The notes under the pieces are model-generated. The model did no database searches. It saw nothing but the letters and a program-made list of their open reading frames with translations, and had not been told where the DNA came from. The position numbers and the translations under genes were made by a program. A stretch of DNA of 64,000 nt from Pseudobutyrivibrio sp. UBA3626 (GTDB lineage Bacteria; Bacillota; Clostridia; Lachnospirales; Lachnospiraceae). Of this stretch, positions 1 to 9,315 are shown piece by piece; position 1 is the stretch's first letter, and the number at the start of each line of letters is the position of its first letter. Where the stretch lies: NCBI GenBank assembly GCA_002373675.1, contig DFLF01000016.1, positions 56,131-120,130 on the forward strand, read 5' to 3'.

Positions 1-221
1 CATTCTTCAACAACTATCGTCCACAGTTCTATTTCAGAACAACAGACGTAACTGGTGTATGTAATCTTCCTGACGGAACAGAGATGTGCATGCCTGGTGA
101 TAACGTAGAGATGACAATCGAGCTCATCCACCCAATCGCTATGGAGCAAGGTCTTACATTCGCTATCAGAGAAGGTGGACGTACAGTAGGTTCTGGTAAG
201 GTTGCTTCTATTATCGAGTAA
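1..221 (+). CDS. tuf: Elongation factor Tu, C-terminal part
   Basis: The window opens inside this gene and holds its last 72 codons plus the stop, read from base 3. The protein delivers aminoacyl-tRNA to the ribosome as a GTP complex. The visible part is beta-barrel domain 3, with the family-typical stretches PGDNVEMTIELIHPIAMEQG and FAIREGGRTVGSGKV, ending IIE. The upstream part is outside the window. A strong terminator follows 34 bases after the stop, so transcription of the translation-factor operon ends here. Confidence 0.97.
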   Translation, partial: FFNNYRPQFYFRTTDVTGVCNLPDGTEMCMPGDNVEMTIELIHPIAMEQGLTFAIREGGRTVGSGKVASIIE

Positions 222-254
222 TCATTACTGATACTTAATAGTATAAAATTATAT

Positions 255-289
255 AAGGGTTTCAAGCATCGGCTTGGAACCCTTTTTTG
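255..289 (+). terminator. Intrinsic terminator after tuf
   Basis: A 13-bp stem (arms at 255-267 and 272-284, loop of four bases) is followed directly by a T run. It separates tuf from the hydrolase gene. Confidence 0.9.
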
Positions 290-390
290 AATTGGTACAA
301 ATGGCCTGGGATGTTGCTTATTTATATGCAATTATGATATTATTCTATTATGTGGAAAGCTAATTAAGATGTTGATAAGAAGAAGGGTGA

Positions 391-1341
391 ATGATAATCA
401 TGGAGGAACAAATTTCTAGAAAGTATAAATTAGTATCATATATTGTATTGATAATTGTCAGTATTATCTTAACGGCAACACTTGTAATTGCATTTTATTG
501 TGGAATAGTATTTGGTAAACCAATCACTACTGAGATTACATTCCAGACACCTAAGTCATCTACTAATGGTAGTGATTATGATTTTGATGCGAAAATTTTT
601 ACACCTCGAGATGGTAAGAGTGTTCATCCTGTCATCATAGTCTCACATGGATACAACAGTACTATGGAGAATTGTGAAGATGTGGCTGAATACTATGCGA
701 ACAAGGGTATTGCAGTTATTGTATTTGACTTCGTTGGTGGCTCACGTAATAGTTCGACACAGGTTCATTCGTCTGAGATGACGGCTTTTACTGAAATAAC
801 AGACTATGAGATAGTTCTGAATTATGTAGAGAATAATGATGAATTCGATAATAACAATATATTTATTGCAGGGCAAAGCTTTGGCGGATTAATTGCAACG
901 GTCGTGGCACAGAAACACCAGGATGAGATAAAGGGAGTTGTGTTATTCTATCCGGCTTATTATATGGCAGATTATGCTGCAACTGTGCTTGAAAAGGGTC
1001 CAACAAAGAGTGCTTCTGAACTTAGAAATGATTCTGCAACCGCAGAGAATGGTTCGCTGTATGATTGGGATAATCTTCTTGTTAGTGAGAAATACTTAAG
1101 AGAGTTATGCGAGTTAGATATAAGGTCCACAATAGCTGGTATTAATAAAGATGTAATTGTTCTTCAGGGAGATATAGATGATGATGTTACGCTAGAATCA
1201 ACTAAGTCATTCATGCCGTATTTTTCATCAGCTGAACTCGTAGTCATAAAGGATGGAGAGCATGGCTTCTTCGATGAGCAATTATTGCAGGCAGAGAAGG
1301 CTTCAATAAAGTTTATGAATGAACGTATAGTAAGAGAATGA
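391..1341 (+). CDS. Membrane-anchored alpha/beta hydrolase
   Basis: This is a serine hydrolase of the alpha/beta fold, probably an esterase or acylhydrolase; the substrate cannot be told. One N-terminal membrane segment (about residues 12-36) is followed by the hydrolase domain. The HG oxyanion region is in VIIVSHGYNST, the nucleophile elbow GQSFGG gives Ser163, an aspartate lies in LQGDIDDD, and the catalytic His is in DGEHGFF. The domain therefore probably faces outside. An ATG at 400 (second Met of MIIME) is the other possible start: the GAAGGG at 382-387 is very close to 391 but 12 bases from 400. The gene is alone between the tuf terminator and the next membrane-protein gene. Confidence 0.85.
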   Translation: MIIMEEQISRKYKLVSYIVLIIVSIILTATLVIAFYCGIVFGKPITTEITFQTPKSSTNGSDYDFDAKIFTPRDGKSVHPVIIVSHGYNSTMENCEDVAEYYANKGIAVIVFDFVGGSRNSSTQVHSSEMTAFTEITDYEIVLNYVENNDEFDNNNIFIAGQSFGGLIATVVAQKHQDEIKGVVLFYPAYYMADYAATVLEKGPTKSASELRNDSATAENGSLYDWDNLLVSEKYLRELCELDIRSTIAGINKDVIVLQGDIDDDVTLESTKSFMPYFSSAELVVIKDGEHGFFDEQLLQAEKASIKFMNERIVRE

Positions 1342-1378
1342 TTACTATTATATATAGTTTCACAAAGGGAGAAAACGC

Positions 1379-1885
1379 ATGTATACTGAACTAAATGATG
1401 ATGACAGTATAAAGAAAAGGCTATATGGTAACAGGCTTGTATCAAGTGGAAGAGCTCTTATTATTCTAGGAGTCTGGTCTGCTATCAAATCAGTTATCGT
1501 TCTTTATATGACTATGCCTTATATTATTGAATATGTAAATGAAGGTAAGGCATATAATGAGTCGCTTTTTAAAGAAATGAGCATATTTGTCTGGGGTGTT
1601 TCTATAATTATTATGGTGGCTGTGTTTTTGATACACTTCTTTGTTGGCAGATCGGCTATGAAAAATGGATACGGAAAAAAGAAAACGGTTCTTTTCCTTG
1701 TATTTGACAGCATACTTGTTATTACTATAGTGTTTTCAATAATAGTAGGAATTGGTGAAAAGCTGGATGTTATGGATTTTGCATCTATTCTTATTGACTT
1801 AACAGTAGTTTTTGCCTGTGTGGATATTCTGTATTCGGCAATCAGATTAAAATCAATTGATAAGAAAATCGGGGAAAAGGAGTGA
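1379..1885 (+). CDS. Small multi-pass membrane protein, unknown function
   Basis: The 168-residue protein has about four hydrophobic segments (near residues 25-47, 62-84, 100-125 and 132-155) and charged ends. I recognise no family. A good Shine-Dalgarno (AAAGGGAG) precedes the ATG. It lies 37 bases after the hydrolase and 4 bases before the next gene, so it probably belongs to a short envelope-related operon that runs to about 3558. Confidence 0.7.
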   Translation: MYTELNDDDSIKKRLYGNRLVSSGRALIILGVWSAIKSVIVLYMTMPYIIEYVNEGKAYNESLFKEMSIFVWGVSIIIMVAVFLIHFFVGRSAMKNGYGKKKTVLFLVFDSILVITIVFSIIVGIGEKLDVMDFASILIDLTVVFACVDILYSAIRLKSIDKKIGEKE

Positions 1886-1889
1886 TTAT

Positions 1890-3032
1890 ATGCAGATAGA
1901 TTTTCATTATTATGCAACATATTCTGCTGCAATTATAGCTGGCTTTTCTCATGAAGAAGCTCTTGATATTGCTTATAGCGCATTTCTAGTTGATAAGTGT
2001 TCTGAAGGATTTCTAGCTAAACTAGATGCTCCTAAGATTGCAGCAACAACACAGTTCCAAATGGAATTAATGGATGCCAATACTGATGTAATGGGACTTC
2101 AAAATATTACAAGAATATGGTCTTCTTTTCATTTCTTGCCAAAGGATTTATACGCAAAGAAGAAAGGTGTCTTTAAGAACTACCTTAATAAGTACAGATT
2201 AATATGTGGACCGAATGGAAGTCTGGTAAAGGATACTATTGAGCTTGCCAAGGATTCGACGCTTCAGCAGTTGGGAGTATCTATGCATGTTATGGCAGAT
2301 ACGTGGGCTCATATGTATTTTGCAGGAACCCCTAGTCTTGCTATTAATAATACTGATTATTATTTCTATGAGATTTACCCGGATGGAGAAGAGAAACAGA
2401 TTGTATTTCGTCATAATCCAATAACCCCAGATGATGTCGATAAAGGGTTATATACAGCAAGTATATATCAGTCTAATGAGAATAATATAATGAATCTTGG
2501 TCATGGAAGAGCAGGTCATCTTCCAGACTATAGTTATTGTACTTACAAATACCTTCCAGCGTGGGCTGAGTATAGAGAAGTGATTAAGAATAATGTCTCA
2601 GACTATTATAATGCTTATTGTCAAATGATATATGGAATGAAGTACATACGTGGAGACATAGAAAGCTTTCAGTTAGATACTTATGACTTTGATGCAGTAT
2701 CGCAATACAAAGACAAGATTTACGTTATTCTTAACACAAGAAAGCTTGATACATGCGAAGAGTGGAAGGCTTTTGGCGAAGAATTAAGTGGTAAAGAAAT
2801 ACCTGATTTTGATGTAGAAAAATACCAGGAAGAATACATGAACTCAGAAGATAAGAGTAAAACTTTTCTGGGGAAATTCTTTGAAGCCGCAATATCTCAG
2901 AAAGGTATGGTGACAAACAGAATATATGAATCGGGAAATATGCTTGCAGGATATTCATTGACGCCAGATCTTGTAGAAACAGCATCAAGGATTATGAAGA
3001 ATGCAATAAAGGCAGGTGATAATAATGAGTAA
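1890..3032 (+). CDS. DUF6765-like protein
   Basis: The N-terminus MQIDFHYYATYSAAIIAGF followed by a helix ending in VDKCS resembles the DUF6765 family, which has conserved His and Asp residues such as those in MHVMADTWAHMYFAG here. That motif suggests metal binding, but the biochemical role is unknown. The start at 1890 follows the Shine-Dalgarno AAAAGGAG at 1875-1882; an in-frame ATG at 1857 lies inside the upstream gene and is less likely. There is no signal peptide. The 3' end overlaps the next gene by 8 bases, which implies translational coupling. Confidence 0.75.
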   Translation: MQIDFHYYATYSAAIIAGFSHEEALDIAYSAFLVDKCSEGFLAKLDAPKIAATTQFQMELMDANTDVMGLQNITRIWSSFHFLPKDLYAKKKGVFKNYLNKYRLICGPNGSLVKDTIELAKDSTLQQLGVSMHVMADTWAHMYFAGTPSLAINNTDYYFYEIYPDGEEKQIVFRHNPITPDDVDKGLYTASIYQSNENNIMNLGHGRAGHLPDYSYCTYKYLPAWAEYREVIKNNVSDYYNAYCQMIYGMKYIRGDIESFQLDTYDFDAVSQYKDKIYVILNTRKLDTCEEWKAFGEELSGKEIPDFDVEKYQEEYMNSEDKSKTFLGKFFEAAISQKGMVTNRIYESGNMLAGYSLTPDLVETASRIMKNAIKAGDNNE

Positions 3033-3558
3033 AGCGCAAAAAATCATTAGTGTCATTGAAGCTGTAGTTTTAATATCCATTGCTTTTGTTCTTATATCGC
3101 TTCCCGAAGGCGGATATGATGCAGTAATAATAGTTCTGGGAATTGGTTTTATAATAAAAGGTGTAGTAGCACTTTGGAATCATTTTACATTATCTACTAA
3201 TATGGTTGGGTCAAGGAGAACCTTTTATTATGGAATAATGATTCTGGATTTGGGAGTATTTACAATTTGTCTTGGTCAAGTGCCTCAGATTTATGTGATG
3301 TTATATCTATGCGGTTTATATTTTTTCTCGGGGGCGATAAGTATTTTGTCTGCCTTAGATCAGAAAAAAATGGGTTCAAAGCACTACAAGATGAAGTTGT
3401 TTCAAGGGTTAATAAATATCTTGATTGGAGTTTTGTGTATAGTATTCTTAAGATCAGAAGATATGATAATATTCATTTATGCGGGAGGTTTGGCATATAA
3501 TGGTATTATTCGTATTATTAATGCATTGAGAAACAATGAAGTCGTATATATACAATAG
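3025..3558 (+). CDS. DUF308/HdeD-like membrane protein
   Basis: The 177-residue protein has about six hydrophobic helices in pairs, which is the layout of the DUF308 (HdeD-like) family of small membrane proteins, whose function in Firmicutes is unclear. The ATG at 3025 is preferred over the GTG at 3016 because the weak Shine-Dalgarno GGCAGG then has usable spacing. It overlaps the DUF6765-like gene by 8 bases. No terminator was seen before the signalling cluster that begins at 3619. Confidence 0.72.
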   Translation: MSKAQKIISVIEAVVLISIAFVLISLPEGGYDAVIIVLGIGFIIKGVVALWNHFTLSTNMVGSRRTFYYGIMILDLGVFTICLGQVPQIYVMLYLCGLYFFSGAISILSALDQKKMGSKHYKMKLFQGLINILIGVLCIVFLRSEDMIIFIYAGGLAYNGIIRIINALRNNEVVYIQ

Positions 3559-3618
3559 CTACTTGCTTTATAATTAATGATTACTATTATTTAAAAATCT
3601 GTATTGGGGGGAATAATA

Positions 3619-4209
3619 ATGCAGAATTTTGATGAATTAAGAAATAGAGGGTTGGATGTTGATTCAGCTTTACGTTTTACTGGAGGAGAGGACAGGTATA
3701 TTATAGGCCTTACCAGATTCTATAATGCTTATGAGAAGAACAGCAATAGAATAAGGAATGCATATTATAATAAGGATTATGAAGATTATGCATTAATTGT
3801 TCATTCTCTTAAGAGTAATGCACGTATGATAGGAGACAATGAACTTGGTAATCTTGCGGAGAAATTACAATATGCAGGCGAAGACAGAGATATTGCGACT
3901 ATAGATTTAGAGACAAATAATTTGCTTAAAATGTATAAAAGCCTTGTTGATTTTATTGAGCCGTATACTTCTAGTGATGTAGAAGAGGGTCTTAGCAAGG
4001 AAGAAGTTATTAAGTTATTAAATGAATTGAAAGATTCTTTAGATGATTATGAATACGAGGAGTCACTGATATTACATAAAAAGATTGCAAAGTATCATTT
4101 TAGTCCTTCCCAAAGAGTTATATATAATGATATAAAGGACACGATAGAGAAGTTTATGTATGAAGAGGCTATAGAAATGACAGATAATATTATCAAAAGC
4201 ATTTCGTAG
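3619..4209 (+). CDS. Histidine phosphotransfer (HPt) protein
   Basis: The N-terminal about 115 residues form an HPt four-helix bundle; the phospho-accepting histidine is His62 in the motif VHSLKSNARMIG. The C-terminal about 75 residues are helical and resemble the tail of the hybrid kinase ending at 12114. The protein probably relays phosphate from the receiver domain of the kinase encoded 22 bases downstream, which lacks its own HPt. A run of six Gs at 3606-3611 serves as Shine-Dalgarno for the ATG at 3619; the TTG at 3604 is not favoured. It is probably cotranscribed with the kinase. Confidence 0.85.
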   Translation: MQNFDELRNRGLDVDSALRFTGGEDRYIIGLTRFYNAYEKNSNRIRNAYYNKDYEDYALIVHSLKSNARMIGDNELGNLAEKLQYAGEDRDIATIDLETNNLLKMYKSLVDFIEPYTSSDVEEGLSKEEVIKLLNELKDSLDDYEYEESLILHKKIAKYHFSPSQRVIYNDIKDTIEKFMYEEAIEMTDNIIKSIS

Positions 4210-4231
4210 TGTCTGGATTTAGGGAAGAAAT

Positions 4232-6835
4232 ATGAATTATAACAATAACCCAATTAATAAAATACTATTAATAATATGTGCAATCGTCTTTGGTATAATT
4301 GTTCTATTCGCCACGGTATTTTTTAAGGTTGATTCATCAAGCGGCAAGGAAGATAAGATAGATGATATTAGTTGTGAAGAATTAAAGGGCTGGAAAGCCA
4401 TCTATGAAGGAGAGGAAAAAGAGGTTGATTTTCCTGTATCATTTGATTTGACTTCGAATAAAGAAGTTATTCTTAATAACACCTTACCTAGTGAATTAGA
4501 TGAAGAAGATGCTATTGATTTCTATAATAGTATTGATGGTGATGTATACATTAATGGTCAGCTTAGGTATGAGTATAAAGAAAAGAATAGCTTTGGAGGA
4601 ATTGCAAAACAGTTTCATACTTTTATTAAGCTGAGACCGGAGGATGCTGGGGGAACTATATCTATTGTGATGAGGTCTGATTTCTTAGATTATGCGACTG
4701 CATATCGCGTATACATAGGTAGTAAGTTGGGACTCATTGATAGGATTGTAAGTGCTAATCTGACATTTTATGTGTTTTCTGTAGGGCTTTTAATTATGGC
4801 AACAATAGCATTGCTTGTTGGCGTGTTACTTAAATTTTTCAGGAAGTCAGAATCTCCAATTATTGCAGTTAGCATTTCCACTTTGTTTGTAGCCCTTTGG
4901 CTGGTATTTAATTCGGAGCTATATCAATTTATATTTCATAATTCCCATATGGGTGGCACAATGTCATATCTTATGCTGCTTCTTATAGGATATCCAGTGC
5001 TTGCCTATATTAATCAAATTCAGAAGGGCAGATATGTAAGGATTTATGCTATATTATGTATAATATATCAAGTTGTATCTATTGGATTCATAGTTGCTCA
5101 TTTTACTGGTGTAATTAGATTCCAACGTGTAGTTAATTATCTTATGGGTACAGTGGCTATTATATTTATTGCGTGCATAATAGGAATAATAGGAGATATT
5201 ATTAATAAGCGCGTTAAGGAATACTTTTTGAGCTTCGTGGGGATGATAATATTCCTTGTATATGCTATAGTAGAATTTGTACTTTACTCGTTTATACTAG
5301 AGAGACATACTGGCACAGGGATTATGATTGGAACATATATATGGATTACATTTGCCATACTTCAACAACTAGTTGCCCTGAGAAATGCAAGAGAATCGGA
5401 ACTTGCGGCGATTAATGCCAGTGAAGCAAAATCTAATTTCCTTGCTAATATGTCCCATGAAATTCGAACGCCAATGAACGCAATCTTGGGAATGGATGAA
5501 ATGATTATTCGTGAATCCAAGGGCAATGAGAAGGTTCAGAAGTACGCTAATGATATTAAGTCTGCTGGTAATATGTTGCTTTCTATTATTAATGACATAC
5601 TTGACTTTAGCAAGATAGAGTCTGGTAAGGCAGAGCTTGTAATATCAAGATTTGACATGAGAACTGTGTTAAATGATGTTGCTAATATTACAAGAAGTAG
5701 AGCTGCAGAAAAGGGGTTATCATATCACATTAATGTATCTGAAGAATTGCCACAAGGTTTTGTTGGTGATGAAGTCAGACTTCGTCAGATTATGCTTAAT
5801 GTAATTAATAATGGTATAAAGTATACAGATGAAGGATATGTGGGAGTTAATGTTGAATATAAGAGAATGTATCTAGAAGACGATAAAGGCAAGGAACTTG
5901 TAATAACCGTTAAGGATACAGGAATTGGCATTAAGGAGCAGGACATTGACAAGTTGTTTGAATCATTTGGCAGACTAGAGAAGACTCGTAATCGAAATAT
6001 AGAAGGTACAGGTCTTGGTTTGGCTATTACTATGAAATACTTGAAAATGATGAATGGAGATATTACAGTAGAAAGTGAGTATGGAAAGGGATCTGTATTT
6101 ACTATTCATGTTCCCCTTCATGTGTGGGATACAACTCCTATAGGAGACTTTAGAGAAGCTGTTAAAGAATTGCCATATAAGGAAGAAGAATATTCACCGT
6201 CTATAATAGCGCCGGAAGCAAGACTTCTAATTGTAGATGATAATGAGATGAATCTTGATGTAATTGATGGATTACTTGAAAGAACCAAAGTTCATATTGA
6301 TAATGCTGTATCTGGACCAGAGGCAATTGAGCTTGTTGAGAAAAAGCATTATGACTTGATTATGTTAGATCAGATGATGCCAGGAATGGATGGTATAACT
6401 ACAATGAGTCATATAAGAAATACAGGTACAAAGGCGCCGATTATAGCTCTTACAGCTGATGCAGGATTCAAGGAATTATATATTAAGGAAGGATTTGATG
6501 GATTTATAGCTAAGCCTGTTCAATTTAAAGAATTAGAAGAAGCGCTAGTTGCGTATTTGCCTAAGAATCTGCAGCTTGAACCCGATGAAATGAAGGAGAT
6601 TATAGAGAAAGAGAAAGAAGACTACCAGGAGATTAATCCACTGGAAATGAAAAAGGTTCTTGTAATTGATAATGATCCTGATTATCTACAAGAGGTAAGA
6701 GGAGACATAGAAAACAGGTATAAAGGAACCTATGTAAGAGATATGGACAAAGCTAAGAAGTATTTGAGTCGTCACGACGTGGATTATATTATTGTTAGAG
6801 ATATTGATGTTATACAAAATGCAGATAAAGGTTAA
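4232..6835 (+). CDS. Hybrid sensor histidine kinase
   Basis: Order of parts: a membrane helix (residues 9-30), an extracellular domain to about 180, seven or so membrane helices (about 183-385), a HisKA domain with His409 in the H-box NMSHEIRTPMN, a HATPase domain with N-box NVINNGIKYTDEG and G-boxes DTGIGI and GTGLGLA, and a receiver with phospho-acceptor Asp713 in LIMLDQMMPGMDG. After about residue 805 comes a second receiver-like stretch (KKVLVIDNDPDY) that stops after its first half, so it is a partial domain. The stimulus is unknown. There is no HPt inside the protein; the preceding HPt gene supplies one. Confidence 0.9.
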   Translation: MNYNNNPINKILLIICAIVFGIIVLFATVFFKVDSSSGKEDKIDDISCEELKGWKAIYEGEEKEVDFPVSFDLTSNKEVILNNTLPSELDEEDAIDFYNSIDGDVYINGQLRYEYKEKNSFGGIAKQFHTFIKLRPEDAGGTISIVMRSDFLDYATAYRVYIGSKLGLIDRIVSANLTFYVFSVGLLIMATIALLVGVLLKFFRKSESPIIAVSISTLFVALWLVFNSELYQFIFHNSHMGGTMSYLMLLLIGYPVLAYINQIQKGRYVRIYAILCIIYQVVSIGFIVAHFTGVIRFQRVVNYLMGTVAIIFIACIIGIIGDIINKRVKEYFLSFVGMIIFLVYAIVEFVLYSFILERHTGTGIMIGTYIWITFAILQQLVALRNARESELAAINASEAKSNFLANMSHEIRTPMNAILGMDEMIIRESKGNEKVQKYANDIKSAGNMLLSIINDILDFSKIESGKAELVISRFDMRTVLNDVANITRSRAAEKGLSYHINVSEELPQGFVGDEVRLRQIMLNVINNGIKYTDEGYVGVNVEYKRMYLEDDKGKELVITVKDTGIGIKEQDIDKLFESFGRLEKTRNRNIEGTGLGLAITMKYLKMMNGDITVESEYGKGSVFTIHVPLHVWDTTPIGDFREAVKELPYKEEEYSPSIIAPEARLLIVDDNEMNLDVIDGLLERTKVHIDNAVSGPEAIELVEKKHYDLIMLDQMMPGMDGITTMSHIRNTGTKAPIIALTADAGFKELYIKEGFDGFIAKPVQFKELEEALVAYLPKNLQLEPDEMKEIIEKEKEDYQEINPLEMKKVLVIDNDPDYLQEVRGDIENRYKGTYVRDMDKAKKYLSRHDVDYIIVRDIDVIQNADKG

Positions 6836-6864
6836 TGTAATAAGACATAGAAAGGAGAAACAGT

Positions 6865-7179
6865 ATGGCGGAAGTGATTATTAACGATGGGAATTTTGAA
6901 GAAGTTGTACTTAAGTCAGACAAACCTGTTGTAGTAGATTTCTTCGCAACATGGTGCGGTCCTTGTAGTCAAATGGCACCAATCCTAGAAAGCTTTGCTG
7001 AAGAATTTGATGGAAAGTATGTTGTTGCTAAGATTGATGTTGATGAAAATAAGGAGATTGCTGGTGAGTACAATATTATGAGTATTCCTACAATTAAGAT
7101 TTTCAAAAACGGAGAAGCTGTTAACACAGCACTTGGTGTTCAGACTAGAGAAATGTTGTTAGAACTGATTGAAGGATAA
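6865..7179 (+). CDS. trxA: Thioredoxin
   Basis: A 104-residue protein of normal thioredoxin length with the active site WCGPC (Cys31 and Cys34) and the conserved cis-Pro loop MSIPT. It reduces cytosolic disulfides. It sits between a hybrid kinase and a phosphopantetheinyl transferase with short gaps and a good Shine-Dalgarno (AAAGGAG), so it is likely part of the same transcript. Other thioredoxins may exist elsewhere, so it need not be the main one. Confidence 0.93.
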   Translation: MAEVIINDGNFEEVVLKSDKPVVVDFFATWCGPCSQMAPILESFAEEFDGKYVVAKIDVDENKEIAGEYNIMSIPTIKIFKNGEAVNTALGVQTREMLLELIEG

Positions 7180-7202
7180 TGTATTAATAGAAAGGATTGT
7201 CT

Positions 7203-7871
7203 ATGATTGAATGCTACATAAGAAGGTGCATGGATCAAGATGATCCTTTTTATCTGCCTGAAATTATGTCCGGTTTATCGGACACAAGAAAAAACAAGAT
7301 AATGAAATATAAGCTGCCGGATGACAGGAAAAGAAGTCTTGTGGCAGGACTAATGATGAGAGATGTGCTTAACGCTCATGGAATGAATTCAGATAATATA
7401 AAGATTACAGAAAATGGAAGGCCTGTTATAGATGGAATTGATTTCAATGTGAGTCATTCTGGGGAATATGTTGTTATGGTTATATCTGATAGTAAAGTGG
7501 GCTGTGATATAGAAAGAATAAAAGAAAGAAACTATTCAGTCGCCAGAAGATATTTCTCAGATGGTGAGAAGAATTGGATGAAAGAGACAGGTAATACGGA
7601 TTTATCTTTTTACAGGATATGGACAGCCAGGGAAAGTTATATAAAACTAACAGGAGAGGGAATTCTGCTGGATTTTGCAAAGTATGAAACATATCCAATA
7701 GAAGATAAAGATGAATCCGTACAAGACCGAATATGTAAGGGAGAATATCTGGGCAGTTTCTCTATAAGTAGAGAGGGGCAGATGCAAAATGTTGTTATAA
7801 AACAATGGTTATACGATAAAGAATATGTGATATCAATATGTAGAAAACAAGACGAAAATAATTCAAATTAA
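7203..7871 (+). CDS. 4'-phosphopantetheinyl transferase, Sfp type
   Basis: This enzyme moves the phosphopantetheine arm of coenzyme A to a serine of a carrier protein. The diagnostic motifs are present: GCDIERI (metal-binding Asp102 and Glu104) and W-TARESYIKLTGEG (Trp140, Glu144, Lys148). At 222 residues it is Sfp-length rather than AcpS-length, which suggests a carrier outside fatty-acid synthesis, but no polyketide or peptide synthetase lies in this window. The ATG at 7203 has Shine-Dalgarno AAAGGA six bases upstream; the TTG at 7197 overlaps that signal. Confidence 0.88.
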   Translation: MIECYIRRCMDQDDPFYLPEIMSGLSDTRKNKIMKYKLPDDRKRSLVAGLMMRDVLNAHGMNSDNIKITENGRPVIDGIDFNVSHSGEYVVMVISDSKVGCDIERIKERNYSVARRYFSDGEKNWMKETGNTDLSFYRIWTARESYIKLTGEGILLDFAKYETYPIEDKDESVQDRICKGEYLGSFSISREGQMQNVVIKQWLYDKEYVISICRKQDENNSN

Positions 7872-7890
7872 TAAAAAAATGTTATATAAT
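7862..7890 (+). promoter_or_regulatory. Likely promoter for the MFS gene
   Basis: A -35-like TTCAAA at 7862-7867 and a perfect TATAAT at 7885-7890 are 17 bases apart, just before the MFS transporter gene. Confidence 0.45.
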
Positions 7891-7936
7891 ATTTATGTTA
7901 TGTGTTATTAGACTCATCAAGGAGGAGAATGTTGAA

Positions 7937-9304
7937 ATGAGTTCACAATCAAATAAGAATGCTAAAAAAAGCGTAGGATATCTTGTAGTACTATTTATAA
8001 TTCTCACTGCTATTTATATAGTGGATGAGATTTCATCCAATATTACAACTACAATGCAACCGGAAGTAATATTAGATTTGTTCAAGATACCAGGCGGTTC
8101 TGTACTCTCAGAGGAGTATGAAGATGCAGTAGGACTGTTTACAGCTTTTTCAATGGTGTCATATGTATTTATGTTAATTGCACCATTTTATAAGGCGTTG
8201 GCTGACAAATTCGGTAGAAAGCCATTCCTGATTCTTAATACACTTCTTATGGGAGTTGGTATGGCGATTTGTATGATAGCACCGAACTATATTATATATA
8301 TAATTGGCGTCCTTGTTATAACATTTGTTAAGTCTAATGATATGCAGGTTATGTATATTATTGAAACAGCACCGGATAATCACAGAGCAAAGCTTTGTAA
8401 TCTCACTAAAGCCATTGGACTTGTAAGTGTTGCTTTAATTGGTGTATTTCGTCAAATGTTTTATAACAAAGATGACTTATCTTCCTGGAGGATGGTATTT
8501 CTTATTCCGGCAATTTTAGGTATAGTTGTAGCACTTATCTGTATACCTATTGTCAAGGAAACACCGGTATTCCTAAAGAAGAAAGCGGATAAAGAAGCAG
8601 GATTAGTAGAGACAGAAGTTCCTGTTAAGGATTTTAAGAATGAGGCTGTTAATACCAATAAGCCTCGTGGTGGAGTATTTAACGCCTTTAAATATATTTT
8701 CAAAGATCCACAAGTAAGAAAGATTATGATTGCTGCAATGGCTTTCGCCCTTGTAACTGGAATTACATCATATTATACCACTGTATTAAAGGCTTCAAGT
8801 GATGGTGGTCTTATTACAGAGGAGATGATTTCCATAGTACTTGTAATATTCCCATTCGTAAATGGATTATTTACATTGATATGTGGCTTCCTAAGTGATG
8901 CTCTTGGCAGGAAGAAAGCATGTTATGTGTTTTCAGGGGTTGCCATGATAGGACTGATACTATTCGTTCTAGGTACACAATTTGGATGGAGTTATATTAT
9001 TATAGGAATTGGCTGGGGAATGTTCATTGGAACACTTTGGTCTATTACAGATACCCTTGTCCTTGTTATGCCCTCTGAAGCAACACCGACTGACATGAGA
9101 GCTTCGGTTCTTGGAGTAATGAGTTTGTTATTGTCAGTAGGAATGGCTTTATCAATTATTATATTTACAGTTGCTATGAATGTTTTTGGAACTGATACAC
9201 TTGGAATTGTTTCACTAATTATATGTATTCCGTTAACGATTGTTTCTTGTATACTTCTCACTCGTGTTAAGGAGACTAAAGGTAATGATCTAAATGCGGG
9301 ATAG
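7937..9304 (+). CDS. MFS transporter
   Basis: The protein has 12 predicted membrane helices, with a cytoplasmic loop of about 60 residues after helix 6. The MFS signature between helices 2 and 3 is readable as DKFGRKP, and its repeat in the second half as SDALGRKK. This is a sugar-phosphate/metabolite or drug porter; the substrate is not clear. The start at 7937 has Shine-Dalgarno AAGGAGGAG nine bases upstream, so the longer frame from 7895 is rejected. It lies 11 bases before the second hybrid kinase, so both may respond to the same compound. Confidence 0.85.
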   Translation: MSSQSNKNAKKSVGYLVVLFIILTAIYIVDEISSNITTTMQPEVILDLFKIPGGSVLSEEYEDAVGLFTAFSMVSYVFMLIAPFYKALADKFGRKPFLILNTLLMGVGMAICMIAPNYIIYIIGVLVITFVKSNDMQVMYIIETAPDNHRAKLCNLTKAIGLVSVALIGVFRQMFYNKDDLSSWRMVFLIPAILGIVVALICIPIVKETPVFLKKKADKEAGLVETEVPVKDFKNEAVNTNKPRGGVFNAFKYIFKDPQVRKIMIAAMAFALVTGITSYYTTVLKASSDGGLITEEMISIVLVIFPFVNGLFTLICGFLSDALGRKKACYVFSGVAMIGLILFVLGTQFGWSYIIIGIGWGMFIGTLWSITDTLVLVMPSEATPTDMRASVLGVMSLLLSVGMALSIIIFTVAMNVFGTDTLGIVSLIICIPLTIVSCILLTRVKETKGNDLNAG

Positions 9305-9315
9305 AAAGGACTTAT